Shown here one piece after another: positions 16,717-26,614 of a stretch of 64,000 bases of DNA (its first letter is position 1; each line of letters opens with the position of its first letter). The notes under the pieces are model-generated. The model had not been told where the DNA came from. It did not search any database and was given only the letters and a program-made list of their open reading frames with translations. This DNA comes from Massilia solisilvae (GTDB lineage Bacteria; Pseudomonadota; Gammaproteobacteria; Burkholderiales; Burkholderiaceae_D), in NCBI RefSeq assembly GCF_024753215.1, contig NZ_JANUGV010000002.1:682001-746000 (forward strand), in the 5' to 3' direction. A program made the position numbers and the translations under genes.

Positions 16717-16733
16717 CGCGGTGCAGCCGAGGC

Positions 16734-17966
16734 TTATTGGCCGCGCTTGGCGCGGGCTTTGGCGGCGATGCGCATGCGCAGGGCGTTGAGCTTGATGAAG
16801 CCGCCGGCGTCGGCCTGGTTGTAGGCGCCGCCGTCCTCGTCGAAGGTGGCGATGTTCATGTCGAACAGCGAGTCGGTCTTCGAGTCGCGCGAGACCACGA
16901 TCACGTTGCCCTTGTAGAGCTTCACGCGCACCTGGCCGTTCACGGTCTGCTGGGTGTGGTCGATCAGGGTCTGCAGCGCAACGCGCTCCGGGCTCCACCA
17001 GTAGCCGTTGTAGATCATGCTGGCGTAGCGCGGCATGAGGTCGTCCTTCAGGTGCGCCACTTCGCGGTCCAGCGTGATCGACTCGATTGCGCGGTGCGCC
17101 TTGAGCATGATGGTGCCGCCCGGCGTTTCATAGCAGCCGCGCGACTTCATGCCGACGTAGCGGTTCTCCACCAGGTCCAGCCGGCCGATGCCGTGCTTGC
17201 CGCCCAGGCGGTTCAGCTCGGTCAGGACGGCGGCCGGGGTCATGCGCTTGCCGTTCAGGGCCACGATGTCGCCCTTTTCGAATTCGATGTCGAGGTACTC
17301 GGGTGCGTCCGGCGCTTTTTCCGGGCTCACGGTCCAGCGCCACATCGATTCCTCGGCTTCGGCGCTCGGGTTCTCCAGGTGGCGGCCTTCGAACGAGATG
17401 TGCAGCAGGTTGGCGTCCATCGAGTACGGCGCGCCGCCGTTCTTGTGCTTCATGTCGATTTCGATGCCGGCGTCCTCGGCGTACTTGAGCAGCTTCTCGC
17501 GCGAGAGCAGGTCCCATTCACGCCACGGGGCGATGATCTTGACGTCCGGTTTGAGCGCGTAGGCGCCCAGCTCGAAGCGCACCTGGTCATTGCCCTTGCC
17601 GGTGGCGCCGTGCGAGATGGCGTCCGCGCCGGTCTGGTTGGCGATCTCGATCAGGCGCTTGGCGATCAACGGGCGGGCGATCGAGGTGCCCAGCAGGTAT
17701 TCGCCTTCGTACACGGTGTTGGCGCGGAACATCGGGAACACGAAGTCGCGCACGAACTCTTCGCGCACGTCGTCGATGTAGATGTTCTCGGGCTTGATGC
17801 CGAACTTGAGCGCCTTGGCGCGTGCCGGCTCCAGTTCTTCGCCCTGGCCCAGGTCGGCGGTGAAGGTGACGATTTCGCACTTGTAGTTATCCTGCAGCCA
17901 TTTGAGGATGACCGAGGTATCGAGGCCGCCGGAGTAGGCGAGGACTACTTTTTTAATGTCGCTCAT
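16734..17966 (-). CDS. argG: Argininosuccinate synthase
   Basis: A 410-residue cytoplasmic enzyme joining citrulline and aspartate with ATP to make argininosuccinate, the penultimate step of arginine synthesis. The N-terminal ATP-binding P-loop is [15 protein letters not shown] at residues 9-23. Further family blocks [15 protein letters not shown] and the C-terminal region with KLYKGN are intact. Length is normal for the shorter bacterial ArgG type. argF lies directly upstream in the same direction, separated by 135 bp that includes an inverted repeat, so they may share a transcript. Confidence 0.97.
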   Translation of the reverse strand: MSDIKKVVLAYSGGLDTSVILKWLQDNYKCEIVTFTADLGQGEELEPARAKALKFGIKPENIYIDDVREEFVRDFVFPMFRANTVYEGEYLLGTSIARPLIAKRLIEIANQTGADAISHGATGKGNDQVRFELGAYALKPDVKIIAPWREWDLLSREKLLKYAEDAGIEIDMKHKNGGAPYSMDANLLHISFEGRHLENPSAEAEESMWRWTVSPEKAPDAPEYLDIEFEKGDIVALNGKRMTPAAVLTELNRLGGKHGIGRLDLVENRYVGMKSRGCYETPGGTIMLKAHRAIESITLDREVAHLKDDLMPRYASMIYNGYWWSPERVALQTLIDHTQQTVNGQVRVKLYKGNVIVVSRDSKTDSLFDMNIATFDEDGGAYNQADAGGFIKLNALRMRIAAKARAKRGQ

Positions 17967-18003
17967 GTGGATTTTCCGCTAGTCGCTAGTGTTTAAATTC
18001 GCC

Positions 18004-18081
18004 GTCGTTCCCGCGAAGGCGGGAACCCATAGGCCGCGTGCGTGCCGGCTCAGCATGGGTCCCCGCCTGCGCGGGGACGAC
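18004..18081. repeat. Inverted repeat element between argF and argG
   Basis: Two 27-bp arms, GTCGTTCCCGCGAAGGCGGG... and its imperfect complement ...CCCCGCCTGCGCGGGGACGAC, flank a 24-bp spacer. Each arm also folds on itself (CCCGCgaagGCGGG and CCCCGCctGCGGGG-like). The GTCGTTCCCGCG...GCGGGAACCCAT sequence resembles dispersed REP-type repeats common in beta- and gammaproteobacteria. It may dampen or process the argF-argG transcript. Confidence 0.65.
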
Positions 18082-18101
18082 GAGTGCTTATGTCTCGTAT
18101 T

Positions 18102-19028
18102 TTATTTATCTTCGATCCGGCCAAGCAGCAGGTATTCGATCAGCGCTTTCTGCACGTGCAGGCGGTTCTCGGCTTCGTCCCAGACCACCGACTGCGGGCC
18201 GTCGATCACTTCGGCCGCCACTTCCTCGCCGCGGTGGGCGGGCAGGCAGTGCATGAACAGGGCGTCGGGCGCGGCGCGCGCCATCTTGGCGCCGTCCACG
18301 ATGAAGCCGTCGAAGGCCTTCAGGCGCTCGGCGTTTTCCTTCTCGTAGCCCATGCTGGTCCACACGTCGGTGTTGACCAGGTGCGCGCCGGCGCAGGCGT
18401 CGGACGGGTTGTCGAACAGGGTGTAGCGCTTCGTCGTGACCAGTTTCGGGTCCAGCTCGTAGCCCTTGGCCGTGGCCACGTTCAGGTGGAAGCCGAACAC
18501 CTCGGCCGCCTGCAGCCACGAATACAGCATGTTGTTGGCGTCGCCGATCCAGGCCACCGTCTTGCCGGCGATCGAGCCGCGGTGCTCGTGGAAGGTGAAG
18601 ATGTCGGCCAGCACCTGGCATGGGTGGTGTTCGTTGGTCAGGCCGTTAATCACCGGCACGCGCGAGTAGGCGGCGAAGCGCTCGATGATGTCCTGGCCGA
18701 AGGTGCGCACCATGATGATGTCGCACATGCGGCTCATGACCTGGCCGGCGTCCTCGATCGGCTCGCCGCGGCCAAGCTGGCTGTCGCGGGTGTTCAGGTA
18801 GATCGCGGCCCCGCCCAGCTGGTGCATGCCGGCCTCGAACGACAGGCGCGTACGCGTCGAGCTCTTTTCGAACACCATCACCAGCGTGCGGTCGACCAGC
18901 GGGTGATACACCTCGTAGTTCTTGAATTTGCGCTTGATGACCGTGGCGCGCTCGATCAGGTACTCGTATTCGTCGCGGCTGAAATCGGAGAACTGCAGGA
19001 AGTGCTTGATGGGTTTATTGCCTGGCAT
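18102..19028 (-). CDS. argF: Ornithine carbamoyltransferase
   Basis: A 308-residue enzyme converting ornithine and carbamoyl phosphate to citrulline, directly feeding ArgG. The carbamoyl-phosphate motif SSTRTR is at 56-61, HHPCQ at 134-138, and the ornithine-side HCLPAHR at 260-266 with Cys261. Length is standard for the anabolic enzyme. ATG 19028 starts the conserved N-terminus. The upstream 103 bp to the rsgA stop should carry its promoter; I did not resolve one. Confidence 0.96.
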   Translation of the reverse strand: MPGNKPIKHFLQFSDFSRDEYEYLIERATVIKRKFKNYEVYHPLVDRTLVMVFEKSSTRTRLSFEAGMHQLGGAAIYLNTRDSQLGRGEPIEDAGQVMSRMCDIIMVRTFGQDIIERFAAYSRVPVINGLTNEHHPCQVLADIFTFHEHRGSIAGKTVAWIGDANNMLYSWLQAAEVFGFHLNVATAKGYELDPKLVTTKRYTLFDNPSDACAGAHLVNTDVWTSMGYEKENAERLKAFDGFIVDGAKMARAAPDALFMHCLPAHRGEEVAAEVIDGPQSVVWDEAENRLHVQKALIEYLLLGRIEDK

Positions 19029-19131
19029 AGCGTAACTTGTAGTACGTTCGACCTTCGATTATAGGGGGTTTTGCTTGCCCTTAGGGAAAGCGCGTTTTGC
19101 GGGGCGCCGATTCTCTTGTCTATACAGGCTG

Positions 19132-20022
19132 TTAATACAACGTCTGCGACGACTCGTGCACGAGCTGCGCGTACAGCGCGTGGCGCATGGGCGCGATCTT
19201 GCCATCCTCGACCGCCTGCAGCACCGCGCACTGCGGCTCGGCCAGGTGGCGGCAGTTGTAGAACTTGCACCCACCCAGGTAGGGCGCGAACTCGACGAAG
19301 GCGCGCTCGAGCATGCCCTCGGTCAGGTGGTACAGGCCGAATTCCTGGAAGCCGGGCGAGTCGATGATCGCGCCGCCGCCCGGCAGCTTGTACAGGCGCG
19401 TGAAGGTGGTGGTGTGCTTGCCGGTGTCAAGCGCTGCCGAGATCTCGCGCACGGCGATGTCGGCGTCCGGCACCAGCAGGTTCACCAGCGAGGACTTGCC
19501 CATGCCCGACTGGCCGATGAAGATCGACGATTCGCCCGCCAGCAGCGGCGCCAGGATCTCGACGGTGCGCTGCGGCTCGCGCTTGGCCGATACCTCGTGC
19601 ACCGGGTAGCCCAGGCTGGCATAGACCGCGGCGCGCTCGCGGGCGCGCGGCAGCAGTTCCTCGACGTCGGTCTTGTTCAGGATGAGGTGGGCTTTTACGC
19701 CCGCGCTTTCTGCCGCCACCAGCGCGCGCGAGACCAGGTCGTCCGCGAAACTGGGTTCGGTGGCCACGACGATGAACAGGCGCGTCACGTTGGCGGCCAG
19801 CAGCTTGGACTTGTACTGGTCCGAGCGGTAGAGCAGGCTCTTGCGCTCGTCGATCTTCTCGATCACCGCCTGGTCTTCCGAGGTTTGCTTCAGGTGGACG
19901 ATGTCGCCGACTGCCACGTTGGTCTTCTTGCCGCGCGTGACGCACTGGAGGATGCGGCCGTCGACGTCGGCCACGTAATGGCGGCCGTGCGCCGCGATGA
20001 TGGTGCCGAGCAGTTCCTTCAT
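19132..20022 (-). CDS. rsgA: Small-subunit ribosome biogenesis GTPase RsgA
   Basis: A 296-residue circularly permuted GTPase that helps the final maturation of the 30S subunit. An N-terminal OB fold (residues ~1-70) precedes the GTPase motifs in permuted order: NKTD (116-119), GQSGMGKSS (170-178), then DSPG (221-224). A zinc knuckle follows with Cys252, Cys257, His259 and Cys265. ATG 20022 overlaps the phhB stop by 4 bp; the frame is open upstream but antisense-like there. It is last in the M48-phhB-rsgA unit. Confidence 0.95.
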   Translation of the reverse strand: MKELLGTIIAAHGRHYVADVDGRILQCVTRGKKTNVAVGDIVHLKQTSEDQAVIEKIDERKSLLYRSDQYKSKLLAANVTRLFIVVATEPSFADDLVSRALVAAESAGVKAHLILNKTDVEELLPRARERAAVYASLGYPVHEVSAKREPQRTVEILAPLLAGESSIFIGQSGMGKSSLVNLLVPDADIAVREISAALDTGKHTTTFTRLYKLPGGGAIIDSPGFQEFGLYHLTEGMLERAFVEFAPYLGGCKFYNCRHLAEPQCAVLQAVEDGKIAPMRHALYAQLVHESSQTLY

Positions 20023-20351
20023 GCGCCGGCCCGCTCGTCGTAGATCCGGTTGGCCCTGGCGGCGCAGATGAAGTCGTTTTCCGAGATGTTGTTGCCGGCC
20101 GTGTGCGTGCTGTACGCAACGATGCAGTGGCGGTAGCGCACGGTCAGCTCCGGGTGATGGTCCTGCGCGTGGATCATCCACGCCAGCGCGTTCACGAATT
20201 CGATGGTCTGGTGGTAGTTGTTGAACTCGAACGAGCGCACCAGCTGCTTGCCCTGTACGGCCCAGCCGGGCACCTGGGGGAGCAGCGTGGCGATGGCCGC
20301 CTGGTCGAGGGCTTGCGCGCCGTGCACGCAGCGTTGGTCGGCCAGGTTCAT
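20019..20351 (-). CDS. phhB: Pterin-4a-carbinolamine dehydratase
   Basis: A 110-residue enzyme that dehydrates 4a-hydroxytetrahydrobiopterin. It shows the family motif HHPELTVRY at 71-79, preceded by WMIHAQ, and the C-terminal [18 protein letters not shown]. In bacteria it recycles the pterin of phenylalanine hydroxylase; that gene is not in the window. Both ends overlap neighbouring genes by 4 bp, so it is translated with the M48 protease and RsgA. Confidence 0.93.
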   Translation of the reverse strand: MNLADQRCVHGAQALDQAAIATLLPQVPGWAVQGKQLVRSFEFNNYHQTIEFVNALAWMIHAQDHHPELTVRYRHCIVAYSTHTAGNNISENDFICAARANRIYDERAGA

Positions 20352-21616
20352 GCCGCCCCCGCCGCCAGGTTCAGGTGGCGCACGCGCACCGAGGCCGGCG
20401 GGTGCGAATCGTAGAAGGCCGAGTGCAGCGGGTCGGGCGTCAGCGTCGAGGCGTTATCCTCGTACATCTTGACCAGCGCCGAGACCAGGTCGCGGTAGTC
20501 GGTGTGGCGCGCGGCGAAGGCGTCGGCCTCGAATTCGTGCTTGCGCGAGGTGATCGAGTTGATCGGCGAGAGCACGAAGGTGAACACCGGCAGCACCAGC
20601 ATGAACAGGATCAGCGCCATGGCGTCGTTGGCGTCGCCCATCAGCGGCTCCACGCCAAGGCCGGTGTAGAACCAGGCCTGGTTCTTCAGGTAGCCAAGCA
20701 GCGCGAGCATGGCCAGCGACACCGCGAACAGCACCACGATGCGCTTGACGATGTGCTTGAGCTTGAAGTGCCCCAGCTCGTGCGCCAGCACCGCCTCGAT
20801 CTCCTGCGGCGCCAGGCGCTCGAGCAGGGTGTCGAAGAAGACGATGCGCTTGTTGACGCCAAAGCCGGAGAAGTAGGCGTTGCCGTGCGCGCTGCGCTTG
20901 GAGCCGTCCATCACGAACAGGCCCTTGGCGGCAAAGCCCACGCGCGCCATCAGGCCCTCGATGCGGCCCTTCAGGCTTTCGTCCGCGAGCGGCGTGAACT
21001 TGTTGAAGAGCGGGGCGATCACGGTGGGGTAGAGCACCATCAGCAGCAGCTGGAACGCGCTCCAGACCACCCATGCCCACAGCCACCACAGGTCGCCCGT
21101 CTTTGCCATGAGGGTGAGCACCACCCAGAGCAGCGGCAGGCCGATCACGGCGCCCAGCAGCGCGCCCTTGATGCCGTCGACGATCCACAGGCCCGGGGTC
21201 ATTTTGTTAAAGCCGAAGCGCTCTTCGATCACGAACTGGCGGTACCAGTTGAACGGCAGGTCGAGCACACCGGAGACGACGGTGAAGGCGACCACCAGCC
21301 CTATCTGGTGTAGCATGCCGGGACCCGTCAGGTGCAGCACCCAGGTGGACAGCGCCTGCAGGCCGCCCAGCAGGGTAAAGCCAACCAGCACCAGCGCATT
21401 CCAGAACAGCGCCGCCAGGCCAAAGCGGGTCTTGGCGATGGTGTAGTCGGCCGCCTTCTGGTGCGCGGCCAGTGCCACCTTGGCGGCAAAGTCGGGCGGG
21501 ACCGCGTTGCGATTGTTCGCGATATGCCGGATATGGCGCGAGGCAAGCCAGAAGCGCAGGCCCAGCGTGAGCAAGAAAAAAATCACGAACAACAGCGAAA
21601 ACGCGAGTGAAGACAT
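20348..21616 (-). CDS. M48 (Ste24-type) membrane metalloprotease
   Basis: A 422-residue inner-membrane zinc protease. Several hydrophobic helices (residues 1-24, ~65-95, ~105-120, ~150-200, ~290-310, ~332-352) surround the active site HELGH at 279-283. The third zinc ligand is the Glu in EFEAD at 361-365. The arrangement matches the Ste24/CAAX-protease branch rather than the shorter HtpX. The family acts in membrane protein quality control; a specific substrate is unknown. ATG 21616 is divergent from orn with only 49 bp between, so their promoters must be compact or overlapping. Confidence 0.9.
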   Translation of the reverse strand: MSSLAFSLLFVIFFLLTLGLRFWLASRHIRHIANNRNAVPPDFAAKVALAAHQKAADYTIAKTRFGLAALFWNALVLVGFTLLGGLQALSTWVLHLTGPGMLHQIGLVVAFTVVSGVLDLPFNWYRQFVIEERFGFNKMTPGLWIVDGIKGALLGAVIGLPLLWVVLTLMAKTGDLWWLWAWVVWSAFQLLLMVLYPTVIAPLFNKFTPLADESLKGRIEGLMARVGFAAKGLFVMDGSKRSAHGNAYFSGFGVNKRIVFFDTLLERLAPQEIEAVLAHELGHFKLKHIVKRIVVLFAVSLAMLALLGYLKNQAWFYTGLGVEPLMGDANDAMALILFMLVLPVFTFVLSPINSITSRKHEFEADAFAARHTDYRDLVSALVKMYEDNASTLTPDPLHSAFYDSHPPASVRVRHLNLAAGAA

Positions 21617-21665
21617 TGTGTGCCTGTGAGAAAATGCAGGATTGATTAGGCAAGAAGAGAGAATT

Positions 21666-22247
21666 ATGTCACAAGCCACCGATTTCGAAGCAGTCCCTGC
21701 CCAGCGTCCCAACGAGTTCAACCTGGTGTGGGTGGACATGGAGATGACGGGCCTGGACCCGGACAACGACCGCATCATCGAGGTTGCGGTCGTGGTCACC
21801 GACCCGCACCTGAACGTGCTGGCCGAAGGCCCGGTGTTCGCGATCCACCAGAGCGACGAGGTGCTGGACAAGATGGACTCGTGGAACAAGGGCACGCACG
21901 GGCGCTCGGGCCTGATCGACCGGGTACGTGCGTCAACCGTGACTGAAGCCGACGCCGAAGCGGCGCTGATCGCGTTCCTGAAGACCTTCGTCCCGGCCGG
22001 CAAGTCGCCAATGTGCGGCAACACCATCTGCCAGGACCGCCGCTTCATGGCGCGCGGCATGCCCAAGCTGGAAGCGTTCTTCCATTACCGTAACCTGGAC
22101 GTGTCCACCCTCAAGGAACTGTGCCGCCGCTGGAAGCCGGAGCTGGCCGCCGGTTTCAAGAAGCACCAGAAGCACACCGCGCTGGCCGACATCCTGGAAT
22201 CGGTGGAAGAACTGCGCTACTACCGGGAGCATTTCATCAAGCTGTAA
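21666..22247 (+). CDS. orn: Oligoribonuclease
   Basis: A 193-residue 3'-5' exonuclease of the DEDDh superfamily that degrades di- to oligo-ribonucleotides, including the pGpG left from c-di-GMP breakdown. The first motif is [10 protein letters not shown] (Asp24, Glu26), and the last [14 protein letters not shown] supplies the His/Asp pair. Length matches the family (about 180-200). ATG 21666 has a purine-rich AAGAAGAGAG upstream. Divergent from the M48 gene. Confidence 0.96.
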   Translation: MSQATDFEAVPAQRPNEFNLVWVDMEMTGLDPDNDRIIEVAVVVTDPHLNVLAEGPVFAIHQSDEVLDKMDSWNKGTHGRSGLIDRVRASTVTEADAEAALIAFLKTFVPAGKSPMCGNTICQDRRFMARGMPKLEAFFHYRNLDVSTLKELCRRWKPELAAGFKKHQKHTALADILESVEELRYYREHFIKL

Positions 22248-22311
22248 AGCGTCTCGCCGGGGTCATGCCCATCGTGCATGACGGAAACAGAAATTGTGCG
22301 ACAATCGCCCC

Positions 22312-24789
22312 ATGTCACAGATTTCACAAAGCGAGCTGTGCTTCGAAGGGGACGGGGAGGTCCGGGCCAGGCTGCGTGCCGTCGACTGGAGCCTGTCCCC
22401 GCTTGGGGACCCCGATGCCTGGCCGGCGCCGCTGTGCACCGCGCTTGGCATGGTGCTGGACTCGGCGTTCCCGATGTTCATCGCCTGGGGCAGCGGACTG
22501 GGGTTCCTCTACAACGACGCCTACGCGCGCATCATGGGCGACAAGCACCCGGCCGCGCTGGGCCAGTCGTTCCAGGCGATCTGGGCTGAAATCTGGGCTG
22601 ACATCGCGCCGATCGTGGACCGCGCGCTGTCGGGCAAGTCGGCTTATTTCGAGGACCTGCCGCTGAAGGTGGTGCGGCGCGGCTATCCCGAGCAAAGTTA
22701 TTTCACGTTTTCGTATTCGCCCCTGCACGGCGCCGACGGCACCGTGGGCGGCATGTACTGCACCGTCATCGAGACCACCGAGCGGGTGATGGGCGAACGG
22801 CGGGCGGCGTTCGAGCTGGAGCTGTCGGACGCCTTGCTGGCCCTGACCACGCCCGAGCAGGTGCTGGAAACCGCCAGCCGCCTGCTGGGCGAGCATCTTG
22901 GCGTGGACCGGGTGGTGTACGGCGAGGTGGACGCCGAGCGCGGCACCTTCCACATCCCGTTCTACTTTGCGCGGCCGGGGCTGCCCGACGCGGGACGCCA
23001 GGAGTTCCGGCTCGACGCGTTCGGCCCCGCGATCGGCGATGCGCTCAGCCGCGGCGAAGCGGTGCTGGTGGACGACGTGCGGCACGACCCGCGCACCGCG
23101 GCGTCGATCGACGCCTGGGAGCAGGACCAGATCCGCTCGGTGTTGACGATGCCCTTGGTGAAGGCCGGGCGCCTGACCGCGTTCCTGAGCCTGAACCGGC
23201 GTGAACCCTGGCGCTGGACCGAGCAGGAACTGGCCTATACCCGCAGCACGGCCGAACGCACCTGGGCGGCGCTGGAGACGGCGCGCGCGCAGACCGAGTT
23301 GCGCACGGAGCGCGACCGCAGCCAGTACATCTTCGACACCATTGCCGAGGGCTTCCTGCTGATCGACCGCGACTGGCGCATCTTGCAGATGAACGCCGAG
23401 GGCCAGCGCATGGCGGGCCTGGCCGCGTCCGAGGTGATCGGGCACAACCACTGGGAGCTGTTCCCCGAGGCGCGCGACTCGGAAGCCGGCAGGATGTACC
23501 AGCGCGTGATGGACACCGGCCAACCGGGCAGCGCCGAGTACCGCCACACGCGCCAGGACGGCACCGTGGTCTGGTCCGACGTGCGCGGCTACCCGACGCA
23601 GGACGGCATCGTGTCGTTCTTCCGCGATATCACCGACCGCAAGCTGGCCGAAGAAAAGCTGCGCGAGGCCGACCGCCGCAAGGACGAGTTCCTGGCGATG
23701 CTGGCCCACGAGCTGCGCAACCCGCTCGCGCCGATCTCGGCGGCGGCCGAACTGCTGAACCTGGGCCGGCTCGACGAGGAGCGCGTGCGCCGCTCCAGCA
23801 CCATCATCGGGCGCCAGGTCAGGCACATGATCAGCCTGGTGGACGACCTGCTGGACGTGTCGCGCGTGACGCGCGGGCTGGTCACGCTGGACAGGGGGCC
23901 GGTGTCGGCGCACACCATCGTGGACGAGGCGGTCGAACAGGTGCTGCCGCTGGTGCGCGCGCGCGGCCAGCAGCTGTCGGTCACCGTGCAGGACGAGGCC
24001 ATCAGCGTCATGGGCGACAAGGCGCGGCTGGTGCAGGTGCTGGCCAACGTGCTTGGCAACGCGGCCAAGTACACGCCCGACGGCCGCCGCATCGACGTGA
24101 GCGCGACGCGCCGCGACGGGCAACTGGTGCTGACGGTGCGCGACGAAGGCATCGGCATGGAGCCGGAGCTGACCGCGCGGGTGTTCGACCTGTTCACGCA
24201 GGCGCAGCGCTCGTCCGACCGCGCGCTCGGCGGACTGGGGTTGGGGCTGGCGCTGGTCAAGCACCTGGTCGAGCTGCACGGCGGCTCGGTGACCTGCGAA
24301 AGCGCGGGACCGGGCCAGGGCAGCACCTTCGTGATCGCGCTGCCGGCGGTCCAGCCGCCACCCAGCCAGGAACGGCGCCAGGCGCCGCGCCCGCAGCGCG
24401 CGCGCGGCGCGCTCAAGCTCCTGGTGGTGGACGACAACGCGGACGCGGCACTGACCCTGGGCATGCTGCTCGAGGCCTGCGGCCACGAGGTGCTGGTGGA
24501 GCACGACTCGCGCAAGGCGCTGGCCCGCGCGCATGCCGAGCGGCCGGACGCCTGCCTGCTCGACATCGGCCTGCCCGACATGGACGGCAACGAGCTGGCG
24601 CGGCGCCTGCGCGCGCAACCGGAAACGGCGGACAGCGTGCTGATCGCCGTCACCGGTTACGGGCAGGAGCAGGACCGCGAGCAGGCCTTTGCCTCGGGCT
24701 TTCGCTACCACCTGGTCAAGCCGGTGGACATGGACCGGCTGGCGCAGGTGCTGGACGAGATCGTGGCCTGCGCGAACGCGCCCGGCTGA
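22312..24789 (+). CDS. Hybrid sensor histidine kinase with PAS, GAF and receiver domains
   Basis: An 825-residue soluble kinase, no membrane helix. Order: N-terminal PAS-like region ~40-155, GAF ~170-320, PAS ~335-445 (ending FFRDITDRK), HisKA with phospho-accepting His466 in LAHELRNPLAP, HATPase with Asn583 and GLGLGLALVK near 642, and a C-terminal receiver domain from 702 with Asp751 in LLDIGLPDMDG. It likely senses a cytoplasmic or redox/light cue through GAF or PAS; the ligand is not evident. No separate response-regulator gene is next to it, so output may be through phosphotransfer elsewhere. Start ATG 22312 was chosen over an upstream TTG. Confidence 0.9.
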   Translation: MSQISQSELCFEGDGEVRARLRAVDWSLSPLGDPDAWPAPLCTALGMVLDSAFPMFIAWGSGLGFLYNDAYARIMGDKHPAALGQSFQAIWAEIWADIAPIVDRALSGKSAYFEDLPLKVVRRGYPEQSYFTFSYSPLHGADGTVGGMYCTVIETTERVMGERRAAFELELSDALLALTTPEQVLETASRLLGEHLGVDRVVYGEVDAERGTFHIPFYFARPGLPDAGRQEFRLDAFGPAIGDALSRGEAVLVDDVRHDPRTAASIDAWEQDQIRSVLTMPLVKAGRLTAFLSLNRREPWRWTEQELAYTRSTAERTWAALETARAQTELRTERDRSQYIFDTIAEGFLLIDRDWRILQMNAEGQRMAGLAASEVIGHNHWELFPEARDSEAGRMYQRVMDTGQPGSAEYRHTRQDGTVVWSDVRGYPTQDGIVSFFRDITDRKLAEEKLREADRRKDEFLAMLAHELRNPLAPISAAAELLNLGRLDEERVRRSSTIIGRQVRHMISLVDDLLDVSRVTRGLVTLDRGPVSAHTIVDEAVEQVLPLVRARGQQLSVTVQDEAISVMGDKARLVQVLANVLGNAAKYTPDGRRIDVSATRRDGQLVLTVRDEGIGMEPELTARVFDLFTQAQRSSDRALGGLGLGLALVKHLVELHGGSVTCESAGPGQGSTFVIALPAVQPPPSQERRQAPRPQRARGALKLLVVDDNADAALTLGMLLEACGHEVLVEHDSRKALARAHAERPDACLLDIGLPDMDGNELARRLRAQPETADSVLIAVTGYGQEQDREQAFASGFRYHLVKPVDMDRLAQVLDEIVACANAPG

Positions 24790-24806
24790 TGCCGCGCGCG
24801 CGCCGA

Positions 24807-26363
24807 TCAGCGCGCCATTGCCGCCCGGTCGAGCACGATCGCCACCGGGTTGAGCACCTGGGTCGGATCGGCCCCGCGCGCCGATCCCGGCACCACGTAG
24901 TTGCGCTGGATGACCTTGACCGCTTCGCCACGCGGCACCATTTGCTCGGTGATCGTCTGGCATGGCCGGATGCCGCTGCAGTCGCGCGCAAAATACTGGA
25001 CGTAGAACTTGCCGCTGTCGGCGACCGCCGCCGCGAATGGCCGGGCGCTGCCGGCCAGGTCGCGGTCCGACAGGTTGCTCACGCCCTGCAGCACTGAGAG
25101 CCAGTTGACCGACAGGCCGACGTAGGTGGCATTGCCGGTCCGGGTGCCAAGCGTGCCGGTCACCGCGATGACATGGCGATCGTCCGGCACCAGCGTGGGG
25201 CTGACCTGGTAGTCGGCATCTTGCGTGTCGCCCAGGCAGTTCATCGGCCGCAGCAGGCAGTGCTGCCCGATCAGGTCGACCGAGGTCTGCAAGCTCTCGA
25301 ACGAGGTGCTCGGCGCCGACGGTTGCCCCCAGCGCTGCTTGATGGCCGTCACCAGTCCTGCCAGGTCGCCGGCCAGCGCCAGTTCGGGGCGCGCCGTCTT
25401 CGGGTCATAGACCGGCTTGGGCCACGGCTCGCTGGCGTGGGCTCCCTTGTCGCGCACACGCAGCACCAGGAGCGGCGGACGGTGGCGCCAGCGGTCGCCG
25501 GCCTTCTCGTCCAGTGGCTGGGCATAGCGGATGACGGTCATGAAATCGTCCGCCTCGCGGTCCAGCCCGAGCCGCGCGACCTGCGCGGACACCGGTTCGG
25601 CGAACACATTGTCCTTGTCGCACAGGCCGGCGCGCACCAGCGCCGCGGTCAGTTCGCGCGACAGCGCGGCGTCGCTCGAGACGACGAAGGCGCGCCGCTG
25701 GTTGAAGGCCGCCCCCGACTGGCGCTTGATGACCACGTCGTTGTTGCTGTTGCCGAGGCTGGCGAACATGACCAGGCGCGACGGCTCGGCCGAGGTGCCG
25801 AACAGGATCTGGTGCATGTACGGGTCGGTCACGCTGCGGTAGATCGGATCGGCGGTATTGACCTGGGTTTCGCGGGTGAACACGTAGGTTTGCAGGCCGA
25901 AGTATCTGGCGGGCGGCGGCAGCTGGCCCACCACCAGCACCGCCTCGCGCTTGTCGAAGCGGTGGGTGCCCCAGGTCTTGTCCGGCAAGGGGCCGAGCAG
26001 GTTGCGCATGCTGTTGTCCACGTACTCGTCCGACCACAGCGGCACCGTGGGGATCACGTAGGGCGCGGCCGGGTTATTGCCGAGGCAGTTGCCGATCACC
26101 GCGATCGGGTACCTGCAATCGGCGATGGTGAACAGCTTGGTGGCGCCGCGCGCGACCTCATAGCCCTGGGCTTTGAGCACGGCTTCGAGCCGCTTTGCCG
26201 GTCCTTGCATCTGCGCCGGCAGGCCATCGGCCGCGACCTGCGGCGATGGCTGTGCGGCGGCCGGGGCCTGGCCGCTGTTGCCGGCATGCCCGGACGATGC
26301 CCATGCGCAGGACACGGCGAGTGCGCACAAGCGGGCGCACCAGATTCTTGGTTGGAAAGTCAT
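24807..26363 (-). CDS. Secreted protein of unknown function, 518 residues
   Basis: I do not recognise the family. The N-terminus (MTFQPRIWCARLCALAV then ASSGHAG) is a signal peptide, so the protein is periplasmic or secreted. After a short Ala/Pro linker the body is a mixed alpha/beta-looking, non-repetitive sequence with paired cysteines (ADCRYPIAVIGNCLGNN; QHCLLRPMNCLG; ARDCSGIRPC), suggesting disulfides. No lipobox or membrane helix. Blocks such as LWSDEYVDNSMRNLLGPLPD and RETQVNTADPIYRSVTDPYM look conserved rather than random. It is convergent with the kinase gene (17 bp gap) and a dispersed repeat lies 145 bp upstream of its start. Confidence 0.7.
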   Translation of the reverse strand: MTFQPRIWCARLCALAVSCAWASSGHAGNSGQAPAAAQPSPQVAADGLPAQMQGPAKRLEAVLKAQGYEVARGATKLFTIADCRYPIAVIGNCLGNNPAAPYVIPTVPLWSDEYVDNSMRNLLGPLPDKTWGTHRFDKREAVLVVGQLPPPARYFGLQTYVFTRETQVNTADPIYRSVTDPYMHQILFGTSAEPSRLVMFASLGNSNNDVVIKRQSGAAFNQRRAFVVSSDAALSRELTAALVRAGLCDKDNVFAEPVSAQVARLGLDREADDFMTVIRYAQPLDEKAGDRWRHRPPLLVLRVRDKGAHASEPWPKPVYDPKTARPELALAGDLAGLVTAIKQRWGQPSAPSTSFESLQTSVDLIGQHCLLRPMNCLGDTQDADYQVSPTLVPDDRHVIAVTGTLGTRTGNATYVGLSVNWLSVLQGVSNLSDRDLAGSARPFAAAVADSGKFYVQYFARDCSGIRPCQTITEQMVPRGEAVKVIQRNYVVPGSARGADPTQVLNPVAIVLDRAAMAR

Positions 26364-26508
26364 CACTGCTCCTGATCTGCAATCTCGGGCGCCACGACGG
26401 ACGGGTGTGCCTGTTGTTCTGGCAGTTAGAGCGGGTGGCGCGGGCGCGCTGTGTCGCCCGGTGGGGGCAACTTGAGGCAGTTCAGGAGGAGGTGCTGTTG
26501 GCGGAACC

Positions 26509-26604
26509 GTAGGGTGGGCAGACTGTCTGCCCATGCGTTCAACCACAGCGTGCAATGACACGAACGCCGCTTGAACGCGTGGGCGGGAAACCCGCCACCC
26601 TAAC
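26509..26604. repeat. Dispersed palindromic repeat, copy 1
   Basis: Starts GTAGGGTGGGCAG and ends in a slightly degraded CCACCCTAAC. Inside is ATGCGTTCAA ... TTGAACGCGTGGGC, so outer and inner segments pair to form a long hairpin. 96 bp. This copy lies between the starts of the secreted-protein gene and the end of the MBL-fold gene. Same family as 28934, 39213 and 54705. Confidence 0.85.
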
Positions 26605-26614
26605 GTGATGCTGC

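Larger units (their letters stand above)
16415..16733. other. Intergenic control region between argG 3' end and receptor gene
   Basis: This 319 bp gap holds the probable promoter and operators of the uronate locus and, at its right end, the argG terminator. It is clearly more AT-rich than its surroundings around 16420-16600. No open reading frame in it looks real. I could not fix the -35 and -10 boxes of the receptor promoter with confidence. Confidence 0.7.

Noticed and set aside
22324..24963. An 879-codon minus-strand frame opposite the sensor kinase.
   Set aside because: Antisense shadow of a strongly conserved kinase; no recognisable domain and a His/Gln/Arg-biased composition.
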